Positions 35,101 to 48,251 of a stretch of 64,000 nt of DNA are shown here, in pieces. Below the pieces are notes generated by a model that saw only the letters and a program-made list of their open reading frames with translations, made no database searches and had not been told where the DNA came from. The stretch is from Epiperipatus broadwayi (taxonomy: Eukaryota > Onychophora > Udeonychophora > Euonychophora > Peripatidae): assembly GCA_028023455.1 (NCBI GenBank), contig JAQFVV010006215.1, positions 6,681,230 to 6,745,229 on the forward strand. Direction: 5' to 3'. Each line of letters opens with the position of its first letter. The first letter of the stretch is position 1. The position numbers and the translations under genes were made by a program.

Positions 35101-36890
35101 CGCATTTCATACAACATTTTAAAAAACATTATGAGATAGGATTGATTTGAAAATATGCATACAACGATTTTTTTTTATTAGTGATATAATCCAACATAAC
35201 AAATAATTATGTGATTCTTTTAAAATTTTCATGTTATGGGATATTCAAATATTGTCTAAGTAGATTGTATATGATTAGACATATAGAATAATGAAGTAAG
35301 CAGACTTTTCTTATGAGACAGCTAGATTGTTTAACTATTAATGAATTTTATTTATTGTTTTGTAAATGCAGATAGTTATTTATCGATGTAAGATGTGGAA
35401 AATCTTGAGAAATAATGTTGAGATAGTGGCTTGGAAGTACTTAGTGAACAGGAAACCAAGATGATGTTTTAATAAATAGGATGTTATAAGGAATGGAAAT
35501 AATATTTAGTCTTTATGTGAATATCAGCATAGTTAACAAAGCCCTATGACTGATACACATTTTATTTGGACAGTATTTATATTTCTTTAAATATTTGATG
35601 TTCTAATACAGATGAAGAAATAGCTTTAACATCGTCCCTGTACTAGAGGATATTAGGCAGGTAAATGTCATACCTCTTCGCACTGTGCCATGTTTTTGAG
35701 ATATGTTAAGAGTAATACTCTAGCTTTCTTCCTTAATCCTATGCATCTGTTTTCGCTATCTTTATTTCATGTAACTGCATCGTTCAGTAAGATATGTTTA
35801 AGAGAAATGGTAAATAATTTAGAACTTAGGTTATGCTATCGTTTTGTATAAGATTGGTTTATTTGCTTAGAAGGAATAGGACATTTTAACTTAAAATTGA
35901 AGATCCAAAGTATCCTAAGGAAAGAAAAGAATCATAGAATATATTTTGAATTTTATTTCGGAAATGAAATATAATTTTTTTTAAAATAAGGTATCTAAAC
36001 AAAGATATTTTCTTTAAAGTGATAATAATTTTTAAATGCTTTAGTATTGTTTTTTTTTTAAGAGAAAAATAAGTATTGCATATTTTAAAATACAATAGTG
36101 CAAAGTAAATTATGTAAACAATATGCATAGTATATTTTTTGTTTATTGATTAACAAAAATATATTGATGATTACACTTATATCATACTAAAGTAAGGCTT
36201 AAAGAAGAATATATTATGATTAGTAAACATTGTGTGATAAATACTAAAATCTAGTATTGAATTTTGGATAATATTTTGTGTAACATCTTTGACTTTGCAA
36301 GATGAAATTTTTTTTATATTTTGAGAAATCCATACTCATTATAAAATTTTGTTTTCTATAGAATGTTTTCTAAGTATGAATTTTTTAAAATAAGATAGTT
36401 TAATAATATTAAGGATAAAATGCTGTTGCTAATAAAGTAGATAAATATATTTGTAATAAGTTAACCATAATGAGAAACCAAATAGTAACATTTTTTTTTA
36501 ATTTTGTCCTAAATCTAAATAAAGATATAATTGAAATATAAATTATTTTTTTATAACCCGGTAGATCAAACTGTAAAGTAAAAAAGTTAAGGATATCCAC
36601 TGTAAATAGTGTAAATAAATTGTTTATTTATTTGTTGTTAGTAATAAACTTTGTTAAATTTTGTTATTTTAAAAATTTTGTGTCCGAGTTATTTATTTCT
36701 CCACATAAAACACGATATATGCATAATTATTGAAACAAATATATAATTTTGCACAAAAGATAAATAGAGAATTATTTTAAGAATTTTAAATATTTTATTG
36801 GTATTCATTTAATTAAATAATCATAGTTTTACGTTATTTTATTAGTCATAAATCAGTTATTACAATATTATATTAAATTATATGCTATCA
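32166..36890. other. AT-rich intronic DNA, no gene seen
   Basis: Long, very AT-rich tract. Short frames on either strand are low-complexity Ile/Leu/Lys/Phe readings. No repeat family or RNA gene was recognised. Confidence 0.55.
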
Positions 36891-37600
36891 GTTGCCACAC
36901 ACATTTTGTTTATCAGATTATTAAAATGCTACCACGTATTTATTATATCATTACATGAAGATATAAGATCATATTATATTATTTCATTATTTTATTATGG
37001 TAATAAAATTATAGTAAAAAGAAAAGATTTACAGAATTAGTTAAACAATGAAGAATATTATTACTGTTATTTATTATTATTAGTTTCAGTGTAGTAGATT
37101 ATGACATAAAATCCCTTTTCATATTTTACTACCGTATTTTTATTAACTTAGAATAAACTTTATGAACCTGAGATTATTTTATTGAGCTAGATTATTACAA
37201 ATAGAAGATTAAGACTTAATTATTAGTTTAATCTTAGTGAGTAGAAGTTATTAAAGTCGTAAGAATACTATGAGTTTGTTATTTGAAATAGTAATAAGGG
37301 GGGATAGTGTTCTTATGCCATTGAGGTAATATCCTGTGGGATATTGGCTCAATGTAATCTATCTTGTCACCTGTATTTTCACTTCAAGTCTCATGAAAAT
37401 ATTAAATATTTATTTAATTTATTTTATAAACTGAACCTTATTCGTATTTTAAATTTGAGCTAGTGAAATATTTTAATTTTAATGCTGAATATTTTAGTTA
37501 TTAATTATTAACTGAGATAGAACCCATTTTATTTCATATCATATATTATCTGGAAGTGAGGATGCACGAGATTACAGGTTAGAATATATATATATATGAT
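36891..37600. repeat. Dispersed repeat, copy 1 (diverged from 42,120-42,813)
   Basis: Shares in order with 42,120-42,813: 'ttgccac', a (att)n-rich part, 'taaaatcc.t..tcatatttta', 'cctgagatta', 'ttcttatgc.attgagg' and a terminal 'aggatg...(ta)n'. Identity is low and patchy. Type unknown. Confidence 0.55.
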
Positions 37601-37899
37601 TAAATGCAAAATTCTGTTGAACTAAAATGTTATTTTATTAAAAGAAATAATTAGAGATTTTTATTTCAATTTTTGTTAAAATATGGCGTATGATTTTATT
37701 CTAAGATAAACCTGCTAGCATTTCTAAAGGAATGGCATTTGTTCAATTCATTAGTCCATTCAAGGCAAATTAAAGATGGCCTTTTTAATTAAATCAAATT
37801 CAAAGTTAAATGCAGAAATCTATAATAAGAAATTCAAGTTTATTTTTAGCTAAAAGTTACGTTGAAACAAAGGAGCATAGGGGGCTTATCAAGATCTAA

Positions 37900-38616
37900 A
37901 ATCATACGCAAAACAATAGAAGAGTATCTACAGAAAGGTATAAAAAGGAGGGGAGAATAAAAGACTGATTATTCAGCCCTTTGGCCTTCAAGACTGATTA
38001 TTCAGATTTTGTTTTAAAATTATTCAGATTTTGGTTCCTGGCTTATTCATGACATGTTCCTGAAATTATTATTCAGATTTTGCTTTTAAAAATCGTTCTT
38101 CTGATGCTTTTATTCAGATCCTGTGCTGACCTGATCAGATTTGGTGCTTTAAATTTTGTTCCTGAAGAAACTCTGCTGAAATTCGCTGAGATTCATTCTA
38201 AAATTATTATTCAGAGATTGACTCTGAACATATTGCTAAACCTTGCTATTGAAGAGATTGAAAAATGTATTTTTGAAGAGTTCTACCTCTGCTTCTACTG
38301 ATCTGATTTCAAACATGCGACCCATTAAAATTTATATTAATTTGGTGGATGTGACCATGTTTGGCAGCTAGACACAACAGCTTTGCCTGCTGATGGGGTC
38401 CTAAATCCATCAAAATGCCATAACATGTCCAATCAATAGTAAACCTGAACTGCGAACCATGTCTGTGCCTTTCATGAAAATGCTGCATAATTCAAATTCC
38501 TTTATCCAGACAAATCCCAATGTACGTAATCAAGCCACCACATCGAGGGAAATGGATCGAAGGAAGAAGGACTGGTAACTGTATATATCTCCTCATGCAC
38601 TATTACTTTACCTTTT
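37900..38616. other. Region left of the Penelope remnants, repeated 'attattcagattttg' motif
   Basis: The motif 'tattcagattttg' occurs several times between 37,970 and 38,130. A plus-strand stretch at 38,405-38,577 is open and less AT-rich, ending 'TSREMDRRKKDW' and a stop, but matches nothing I recognise. Confidence 0.4.
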
Positions 38617-39224
38617 TGTTAATTAGAGAAGATATTAATTAGTATTAAAGTTTATCGGCTTAACGTTTTCGAGGATCCATGCCTCATATTCATAGCCTTC
38701 ATAAAATGTATAGTAAAATATGCAAATACAAATATTCAAATAAGCTAGTATTACGTAGCCCATTTCTTCGAGATCTTGAAGCAAGTATTCTTTCTATTAA
38801 TGGCATGGATGTTTCCATTGATGTAAAATGCCTCCTTTATTTTTCTTTTGTGATCATTTGATTCTGAGCACAATATTATGGGATTGGCGGGTGTGAAGTT
38901 GTGTCCAGATTGTTTAGCATGCTCCAAGAATACAGAGGACGTGTTGCTGTTTTTCTGAGCTCTGTTAAATGTGTAAATATGTTGACCCAGTCTAGTATTG
39001 ATTGTAGCTTTCGTTTCACCATAATATATAGCATGGCATCCAGCCTGAGGGCAGGCAATAGAGTACACCACATGTGGGGTGAACGATCGATCAATGTGGT
39101 CTTTAGAGTTGTTAAGCAATCTATTAGAATTAGGTGGAGTTCTAACTGCTATGTTAAATTTATCGTTTAATGCTTTCATTAGTTTGTTAGATATTTTAGG
39201 AATGTAGGGGATTGTTATTCTAGG
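38617..39224 (-). pseudogene. Penelope-like element: GIY-YIG endonuclease C-terminus
   Basis: The minus-strand frame from about 39,224 to 38,751 covers the linker after the reverse transcriptase ('IPYIPKISNKLMKALNDKF') and a GIY-YIG nuclease: 'VYSIACPQAGCHAIYYGETK' (the GIY and YIG strands appear as VYS and YYG), the catalytic Arg in TRLGQH, the 'FLEHAKQSGHNF' motif, and the catalytic Glu in IKEAFYIN. It ends KKWAT and stop; the 3' untranslated end runs to about 38,617. The reverse transcriptase is missing. The apparent first 41 residues of the full open frame (39,350-39,225) are antisense of the inverted arm, not protein. Confidence 0.88.
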
Positions 39225-39635
39225 TATTATGGTGAAACGAAACCTACAATCAATACTAGACTGGGTCAACATATTTACACATTTAACAGAGCTCAGAAAA
39301 ACAGCAACACGTCCTCTGTATTCTTGGAGCATGCTAAACAATCTGGACACAACTTCACACCCGCCAATCCCATAATATTGTGCTCAGAATCAAATGATCA
39401 CAAAAGAAAAATAAAGGAGGCATTTTACATCAATGGAAACATCCATGCCATTAATAGAAAGGATACTTGCTTCGAGATCTCGAAGAAATGGGCTATGTAA
39501 TACTAGCTTATTTGAATATTTGTATTTGCATATTTTACTATACATTTTATGAAGGCTATGAATATGAGGCATGGATCCTCGAAAACGTTAAGCCGATAAA
39601 CTTTAATACTAATTAATATCTTCTCTAATTAACAA
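39225..39635 (+). pseudogene. Inverted second copy of the Penelope GIY-YIG end
   Basis: A near-identical inverted copy of 38,617-39,026. On the plus strand it reads YGETKPTINTRLGQHIYTF onward to KKWAM and a stop at 39,498-39,500. It starts inside the nuclease domain, so it lacks the first catalytic strand. Together the two arms form a 410-bp inverted repeat around a 198-bp spacer, with both 3' ends pointing outward. Confidence 0.88.
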
Positions 39636-41654
39636 TTATATATTTTACATATAGTGAGAAGTAAAGCTATATTTACCTTTTTATAAAATACTTTTCGCTA
39701 ATTGTTTCTGTAATTTATATTTATAGTGTAACTGTTTTTCTTTTATTAGACTAATATTATATTTATCATTCGTGTGATCATCTATTTTATACTTAAATTT
39801 TTCCCTTCGCTATTTCTCATTTTAAAATGTTATATAAATGCTTTCTTATTTTATTGCGGTTTAAATTATTTTTTATTTAAAAATATTTCCAATTTGAAGT
39901 AATATCTGTCATTTAAATACTAGTTAAGTTTCTTTTTGTTTGCCAACTTGATCTTGATAAAGCATACTTTGTTCACATTTTAGTCCCATAGTTATATATT
40001 GGTTATTTATAGATATCTTTTAATATTTTAAAATTGTTTATAAAGCACAAAGCAACTAGAGAATGCTTTGTGAAAGAGTTATTTTAAATTTGCTTTATCG
40101 AGGGGACACGAGTTAATAATTTTATTTAAATTGGGAAAGCAATACTTAGACCACAAAATATTATGTAATTGCCATCTGCCTCATTGTAAAACTATTTTTC
40201 AGTAATTAATCAGGGAATAGTGGAGATTGTTAAAACTTTTCTAATATTTTTAAAATTACGTTTATTAAAATATGTTATTAAACTAAAAAGCTTAAGTTTC
40301 CTAATGTTATTTCAATCTTTTATTAGCTTAACCCTTTATATTACTTGTCCAATGATTCAAGCATGCACAAACACTTAATTCATATTATGTGTTATGCACA
40401 TTTAACTTATTCTGTAAGTATTCTCGTCCATGTCTGTCCCTGATGCTAAGCTTGGGCCGGGTTAAAAATAATTTTTGCGTGTCTTGGATATGTTGTTGAT
40501 TCGTGGTTAGACTCAAAAATAGATGAATAGGGCAGAGGCCTTAGTATTCTTGATTTTTATATCTCGCGTATCAGTGGCCTCGAGGTACTTTCACCTAGTA
40601 TTAAGAACTAGGTTAAATCAACATACATTTTCCGACCTGTGCAATATATTTTGAATTTGTTCACTAATACAGATAACAATGTACTGTATTATATTTCCAT
40701 GGACAGTGTCATTTATTTGTTGTCAGTAAGAGCTAAGGAAGCCATGACATGATTTTTTTTAGGTATTTAACTAAGTCATACCTAATGGTTTTGCACTGTT
40801 TTTCCATGTGAATTTTCTTATTCTATTGAGTTGTTACTCTAGTTGTTTTCTTTCACATCCTGTATCTTATCGTTATCAATTTTCCAGTTGTTTTTATATC
40901 GTATAGCTTAGCATTAAGAAAGTGAAGTAATGGATAAACTTTGGAAGTTGGATTGTTTAAGATAAAAGCAAGATAGGTTTATGAATAAGTGTTTTACAAA
41001 TGATATCGAATAAGTAATGTCCAGTACAAAAAGATATCAAAGGAATGATTAATATTCCTCAGATTTAGAATCTCAGTGATTTAAAATTGATAAGTTTTGA
41101 GCAAATGCATATTTTACTGTGAACGAATGATAAAAGATTAAGAGAAATATCTGAATGTTTATTTTTAACATATGCAAATATACAATTATCTGAAGATAGT
41201 ACCAAGCAATATAATTTATTACATGATTATTATTTTTTTTTATATAACATATTGTCAGAGCAAAATATATCACCCCCCAAAAATGGAGTTCAGTTAACTA
41301 AGATATATTTTAAAGATATTTTATATATTTATTTTAAACTGAGTTAGAGAAACAATATTTCTCTTATCAAATTGGAAAGGTAAATTTTCGTAATATAATT
41401 TTGGACATATGAACATTCTTGAATTTTATGTTGATATTTTTTTATATATGTAAAACTAGGTTTAAAATTTCATATAGCCAAAGTGAAGGCTAATATATAT
41501 ATTTTTTTTTATTTATCTTGTTTTGATTTATTATACATATTATATTTATTACTGGTAAGATTTTATATTTAATATTTTATTTTCATAGTCAATATTGTAA
41601 ATTAATTATTTAAAGTTGTAATTATAAATTTTATTAAACGCTCAGTATTATTTC
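39636..41654. other. AT-rich intronic DNA, no gene seen
   Basis: No coding, RNA or repeat feature recognised on either strand. Confidence 0.5.
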
Positions 41655-41846
41655 AGTAATAGTTTTAACAAGGCTGTAAACCTTAGCAATGAGCGTCTGA
41701 AAAAATCGTCACTAGGGACCTCTGTAGGTCTTTAAAACACATGCTTATAGCTATAAGCATGTGTTTTAAAGACCTACAGAGGTCCCTAGTGACGATTTTT
41801 TCAGACGCTCATTGCTAAGGTTTACAGCCTTGTTAAAACTATTACT
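41655..41846. repeat. Perfect 192-bp palindrome with no spacer
   Basis: Two 96-bp arms are exact reverse complements, meeting at 41,750/41,751 (cttatag|ctataag). The outer ends are agtaatagttttaac / gttaaaactattact. The arms are less AT-rich than their surroundings and contain 'ctagggacctctgtaggtc'. No clear target duplication flanks it. Confidence 0.97.
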
Positions 41847-42119
41847 AAATTAATTATTTTAAATTTATAATTGTATGTAAAGTTATATAATGTTTAAGTC
41901 AAAAATAAATTTGTTAATGTTTATGAAAATTTTCATGTCAAATATTATTTTATTGATTTCTTCATCTTCACAATACATGATCACAGAAATTAAACAAGTC
42001 ATATAATATATTTGCACATTATAAATTTTACGAATTATTTAGAGGGTTATTGTTAACCAATTTAATATTATTTATAATCATAGCTTACTACCTAAAATGA
42101 TTTAATATGAATTGAGCAT

Positions 42120-42813
42120 ATTTTCATATTGCCACTCCCTTCAGATTACATTGTATTTTTCAAATACCACATAAGTAAATCAAATTTGCATAATGAATAG
42201 GATTATTATTATAATTTATTTTATTATTAGATTTTGATCATAAAAATAAGGTACTAATAAAATTAATTGTAAAAATACTTTAGTTGTTATTATTGTTAGT
42301 AATATTATTATTTATAGGGGTAATTAAATATAATGTAAAATCCTTCATCACATTTTAACTACATGATTTTTTTAGTTAATTCATTTATTTTATATTTAAA
42401 GGACCTGAGATTATATTTTAAAGATAGAGATTTAATTTATTAGTATTACGTTGAAATTATTTAGGGTATTTCAAAAACATAGGAATATTACGTTGTTGTG
42501 TTATTATGTGAATTTAGTAAGGTATATTCTTATGCTATTGAGGGTATATATTTTGGGATGTGTTCTCAATGTTTACCAGCTGTTATACCCTGCTAAAGGT
42601 CTTATGATTATTACTTATTATTTACTATAATCGAACCACATATTTTTAGAACTATAAAGTATGGGCTAGTTTTAAAGATAGGTATTTGTATTTGAATACT
42701 CATTTTATTTACTTTTTTATATTTATTAAGTAAGAGCAAGCCGGAAGATATTATTAGATACTATTTTATTATATTAGGATGTTGGTTAGCAAGGGTACAA
42801 TATATATATATAT
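42120..42813. repeat. Dispersed repeat, copy 2, target of the gag-only LTR element
   Basis: Diverged counterpart of 36,891-37,600. It ends in a (ta)n run, and the LTR element at 42,814 starts within that run. Confidence 0.55.
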
Positions 42814-44746
42814 TGTACCGGGTTCGAACCATCGACGATCCAACATACTCTACTCGCTAAGTTTATCTGGGTTTATTCCTTATTTATAATAAATTTATAA
42901 TCTTATATTATAAATATTACATGAACGAACCGGCACATTCACGCAGAGTGGAGAATATTATTGATAGCAGAGCTGTCAACAATACCCACAATCAGACCAA
43001 GCTATGCAACGCATAACATGATCACATTTCCAGATCATGACCCACCTTGACTGCTAGATTCAAACCCCTACTATCCAAACATTTTATTTGTTTCGGAGTA
43101 AACCCCAGGCACCAAATAGTTTCTAAACTAACATGTTCAGACAGTAGGCCCATAATCCAGCGCTCGAAAAATTCCTTAACTAGCTCAGTCTATTTTAATT
43201 CAATAACAACTTATTCCTTAAATAGTGGCAAAAGAATTGACCGACAAAATTAAGCTTTAAGTTTAAAAGACAATTTATTTAATTAACATTTATTATACTA
43301 ATTATAAATACTTTTATAAATCTTATTTAATGAACACAACACTGGTATTATGATCACGCATATTCTTAATTCACACACTATATTATCATATAACAAAGCA
43401 TTAAATAATATTTGATATTTAAAACACATACATCAATAGTTCGTCTATGTATGCTATAGAGTTCATATACTTGACTCTTGGAGGCTTCCACTAATGTGAT
43501 GGCTACTTTAGAAATGAGAATAAGAAAAATGTTATTACCTAGGATTTTAGAATGTAGATATTTCTTGCTGTTTGCTGCTTCTAATGAAATATTTCTAACC
43601 AGTTAGATTTGAAGTTTTCTTGTGGGGATTTGATGCTTATTATTCCAAGGCATTTTCTTTAAGACAATTAGATATCGAGCGGCTTCAGATTGTTATGCAG
43701 GCATTACTTTTATCGGGCTAGTTGGCTGTTTTCATCAGACTCAGGCTAGAGAAAGTTGTATGTTTCCGAGGTTTCTAACACTGCATTTTTGATTCTGGAT
43801 ACATAATAAACTGACTGATATAACTCACTGATAGATTGTACTGGACTGTTATCTCAACTGCTCACTATTGTAATCTCACCTGCACGATCTAAACTGTTAT
43901 TTCAACTGATTGTCCGATGAAAAACTGGACTACTTATACTTAAGACTTGTTGTCATTTTGATGTCTGCCAGCAATATCTGTTGTCAAAATTTTTTCCTTG
44001 TTTTTAATTGCATTCCTCAAGATAAGCTTTTAATCCTGTTATTATAGATGTTAATTAGCAGCCATTGCAAACGTAGTGTTGTTTTTTGTTTAACTTAAGA
44101 GCCATTGCTGTGTTTTTAATGATAATTTTTTATATCCTTTTTTTTATATTTACTATGCATACATTTATTATATTTACAATCACACATATATATTTTATTA
44201 ACAAGCTCACATTAATTTGTCATTTACACACGTATATTTTAATCTAACCTCAACACTAGTTTTAAGATTATGTTTTTTTCCTTTAACTTAAATAAAAAAA
44301 GATTTATATTTTAAACTTTTAGCTTCAACTTTTTCTTTCTTTTTTTCTAATTAATCATTTATAATTTTTATGAACAATATTTTCTTTAAACTAACAACAA
44401 TAATAAAAAGAATTCTTTACTTATTTGAAAATCAACTTTTAATTTTCCCTGTAAAACTATGAATAAATAGTTTTTAGCAAAAACTCTTTAAACTTCTTTT
44501 ATAAACTTTTAACTTGATGTTTCTAAAGCAAACATCCTCCCCCCTTTTAATTAATTAATTGTAACTTTTATTTTGACTACTAATAATAGGAAAAAAACTT
44601 TTTGACTTTTAATTTTTTGCGTTTCAAAAACAAACTGCAATACAAAACTCTTAAACTTTTACATACTATTTTCTTTTAATGAATAATTTTATTTTAATAA
44701 TTTTTTAAACAAAATTATTATATGTACCAGCCACGATATTGGTACA
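42814..44746 (-). repeat. Left (3') LTR, 1,933 bp
   Basis: Begins tgtaccgggttcgaacc and ends gatattggtaca. Aligns over its whole length to 46,932-48,251 plus 50,228-50,816, with many substitutions and short indels. Confidence 0.85.
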
Positions 44747-46931
44747 TTTTTGACCATTTTATCTCTGAGAACTTTAATTCTTTATTAAATCTTAAATTAT
44801 TTATTATTTTTCTAAGTTTACTTTCTAATATCTGATACTTTGCATGCTAAGGGCAATCTTCCATTATACTTTGCTTCTTTTGGATGCTGGCAACATTGCT
44901 TACAATGATCCTAGTGCTGAATAACGACTATGAGGACAACACTTTTGTGATACAGGGATTTTGAATGATGCAGATGCAGAGTTGCTGGCTTACACTGACT
45001 TACTCATATTGGAAACAAAGCTTCATTTGCCAGCTTTTCTACCAGAGTTTGGAATGAAATATGAAATATACGAAATATGGGGACTCTCCCCCGAAGAAGT
45101 GACTTGCGACTTACTCTGGTTCCCATTATGAATTTATAAAGAGAATGGGGATCTTCCCCTGAGAAGTAATCCTTGACAGTCAATTACAGGTGCTAAATTT
45201 TATCCAGCTGATAGCTTTAACTCATCCTCATCTAAAACTTATTTCAATACTATCATCATTCCCTTTAATTTTAAACCCTTATACATTCCTAATATAACTT
45301 AGATCAACTTTATATTTTATTTATTTTAACCTTACAATATTATTTTTAAATCTATACAACCAATATCTTAAACATTTATTTATATTAATCTTGCAATATT
45401 ATTTTAAACCATTACTTTAATATATTTATTTAACATGCATGTATTCAGAAAACTATTTTATTTTATTGCTCTTCATTATTATACAAATACTTTTATTTAT
45501 TTTATTTGACTTGATTACTTTAAACCATTTATTTACTTCCTTTTATTAACTTGCGTATATTTAAAAACTTTTATTTTATTACGATTCGTTTTTTATTATT
45601 TTCTACAGATATTTTATTTATTTAGTTAACTTCTTTATTCTATGTATTTTCTTTATTTTATTTATTTGTTTAATTCTACAAACATTACTTTTAAATCATT
45701 AATTTGATCTATTTATTTCTGAACATTTTTCTTTATTAATATGTGCATGGAGAAAAAAAATATTTTATTCAATGAAGCCTCTAGTTATTATTTTATTAAA
45801 CAATCTATTATTTTAGCTTTAAATAACAGATTCTCTGATTTAGGTTTATCACCATCATCAACAAGTTTCCTTTTTAAATTCATTATCCATTTCCGGTCTT
45901 TTATTTCTTTCCTTTACTATTCCGCCCGATTAATAACTTTTAAACTATGTCAGGCAGTTCCTTCTTTCTTATATTTTGATTCATAATTAGCCACAAAGTA
46001 TAAACTGTTTGTTTATTTTAATTCACTAACATAAATTATATTCCATATCCTCACGTCTATCCCTCAATTAAAATTTGTTGCTTTAACTCTTTCCCACTCT
46101 GTTCTATTTTCTGCTTTATAGATTAGAAAATCTTTAAGCTTCACAGGCCTCCATATTTTTCCTAACCATGAATATTTTTTCCTATTCTTGTTTTAAATCT
46201 ACGCTTAAGCCAAACCTTTAACTTAACCTTTTTAAATTATTGTGAAAACTTTTCTACGCTATCTTCTACCTTGAACTTATGTCTCTCTTTTATTTCTTGA
46301 TCTACATTTGTTTCTACTTTATCTGTTGTTACGCTATCTGATTCTAATTCAATTTTCATGTTTTTTATCATCTCAACTTTCTGACTTTCCTTAGTTAAAT
46401 CTAACTATCATTTCTTGGTTCTTCTCTACCTTTCCTGATATCTCGCAATTCATTTCTCTTATTTCTCTAATTATTTCTACTTTGAACTCTTACCACTCTT
46501 TCATCATTTTCATCATCATTTTCATTAACATCTGCATCTCAGATATATATTCTTTTTCTATTTCCTCCATTATTTGAAACAATATTTCTAATACGAACTG
46601 GGTTTTTTTCTTTTTAAACAGAATATACAACTGACTCCACCCCCTTGTCCTCTTCTCTCTACTCGTTCCTAATGCTTTAACTCCACCCAATATATCTAAC
46701 TATCTTTAATTTAAAAGAGTAATTTATTTTAAATAACTTCCCTATCAAAATCTCTTTTCATTTTAAAGAAGAAAAAAAATTTCAGTCAATTCTTTTTTAA
46801 AAAAAATAAACCACTTTACAATTCTTGATTTTATATACACAATTTAGCATTTCTTGGATTGTTTACATTTCTTTAATTAATTGACATGATTATTTAATCA
46901 TATTGGATTCTTCCCCATGTTGGGAGCCAGT
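44747..46931 (-). pseudogene. Internal region with gag-like remnant
   Basis: At 46,690-46,490 on the minus strand a frame reads VKALGTSREKRTRGWSQLY and then an acidic/Met-rich helix (MEEIEKEYISEMQMLMKMMM) like the N-terminus of some gypsy gags. Further down the strand the reading is broken by stops. The rest is T-rich on the plus strand and has no recognised domain. Confidence 0.5.
46912..46929 (-). other. Primer binding site of the LARD-like element
   Basis: On the minus strand TGGCTCCCAACATGGGGA starts two bases inside the right LTR. It resembles the tRNA-Lys-type site TGGCGCCCAACGTGGGGC, with three differences. Confidence 0.7.
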
Positions 46932-48251
46932 TGTACCGGGTTCAAATCATCGATGATCCAACATACTCTACTCACTAGGTTTATCTGAGTTTATTCCTTA
47001 TTTATAATAAATTCATAATCTTATTATAAATATTATGTGAATGAACCGGCACGTTTGAGCAGAGTGGAGAATATTATTGATAGCAGAACTGTCAACAATA
47101 CCCACAATCAGACCGAGCTATGCAATGCATAACACGATCACATTTCCAGATCGTGGCCCACCTCGACTGCTAGATTCAAACCCCTACTATCCAAACACTT
47201 TATTTGTTTTGGAGTAAACCCCGGGTGCCAGATAGTTTTTAAACTAGCATGTTCAGACAGTAGACCCATAATCCAGTGCTCGAAAAATCCCTTAACTAGA
47301 TCAGTCTATTTTAATTCAATAACAACTTATTCCTTAAATAGTGGCAAAAGAATTGACCGACAAAATTAAGCTTTAAATTTAAAAGACAATTTATTTTAAT
47401 TAACACATATACTAATTTTAAATATTCTTATAAATCTTATTTAACGAACATAACACTGGTATAATGATCACGCACATTCTTAATTCACACACTATTATAT
47501 AACAAAGCATTATATAATATTTGATATTTAAAACACATCAATAGTATAGAGCTCATATATTTGACTCTTGGAGGCTTCCACTATTGCGGTGGCTACTTTA
47601 GAAATGAGAATAAGAAAAATGTTATTACCTAGGATTTTAGAACGTGGATACTTCTTGCTGTTTGCTGCTTCTAGTAAAATATTTCTAACTGGTTAGATTT
47701 GAAGTTTTCTTGTGGAGATTTGATGCTTATTATTTAGAGGCATTTTCTTTAAGACAATTAGATATTGAGCAGCTTCAGATTGTTACGTAGGCATCACTTA
47801 TCAGGCTAGTTGGCTGTTTTCATCGGATTCAGGCTAGAGAAAGTCATATGTTTCCAAGGTTTCTAACACTGCATTTTTGATTCTGGATACATAATAAACT
47901 GACTGATATAACTCACTGATAGATTGTACTGAACTGTTATCTCAACTGCTCACTTTCAATTGTAATCTCAACTGATGATCTAAACTGTTATCTCAACTGA
48001 TTGTCTGATGAAAAACTGGACTATTTATACTTAAAGCCTGTTATCGTTTTGATGTCTGCCAGCAATATCTGTTGTCGAAATTTCTTCCTTGTTTTTAATT
48101 GCATTCTTTGAGATAAGTTTTTAATCCTTTTGTTGTAGATGTTACTTAGCATCCATCGCAAACATAGTGTTGTTGTTTTTTGTTTAACTTAATAGCCATC
48201 GCTGTGGTTTTTAATGATAATTTTTTATAGCCTTTTTTTTATATTTACTAC

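Noticed and set aside
38901-39170. Plus-strand frame starting MSRLFSMLQEYRG
   Set aside because: Antisense of the Penelope nuclease; the same peptide appears at both arms because of the inverted repeat.
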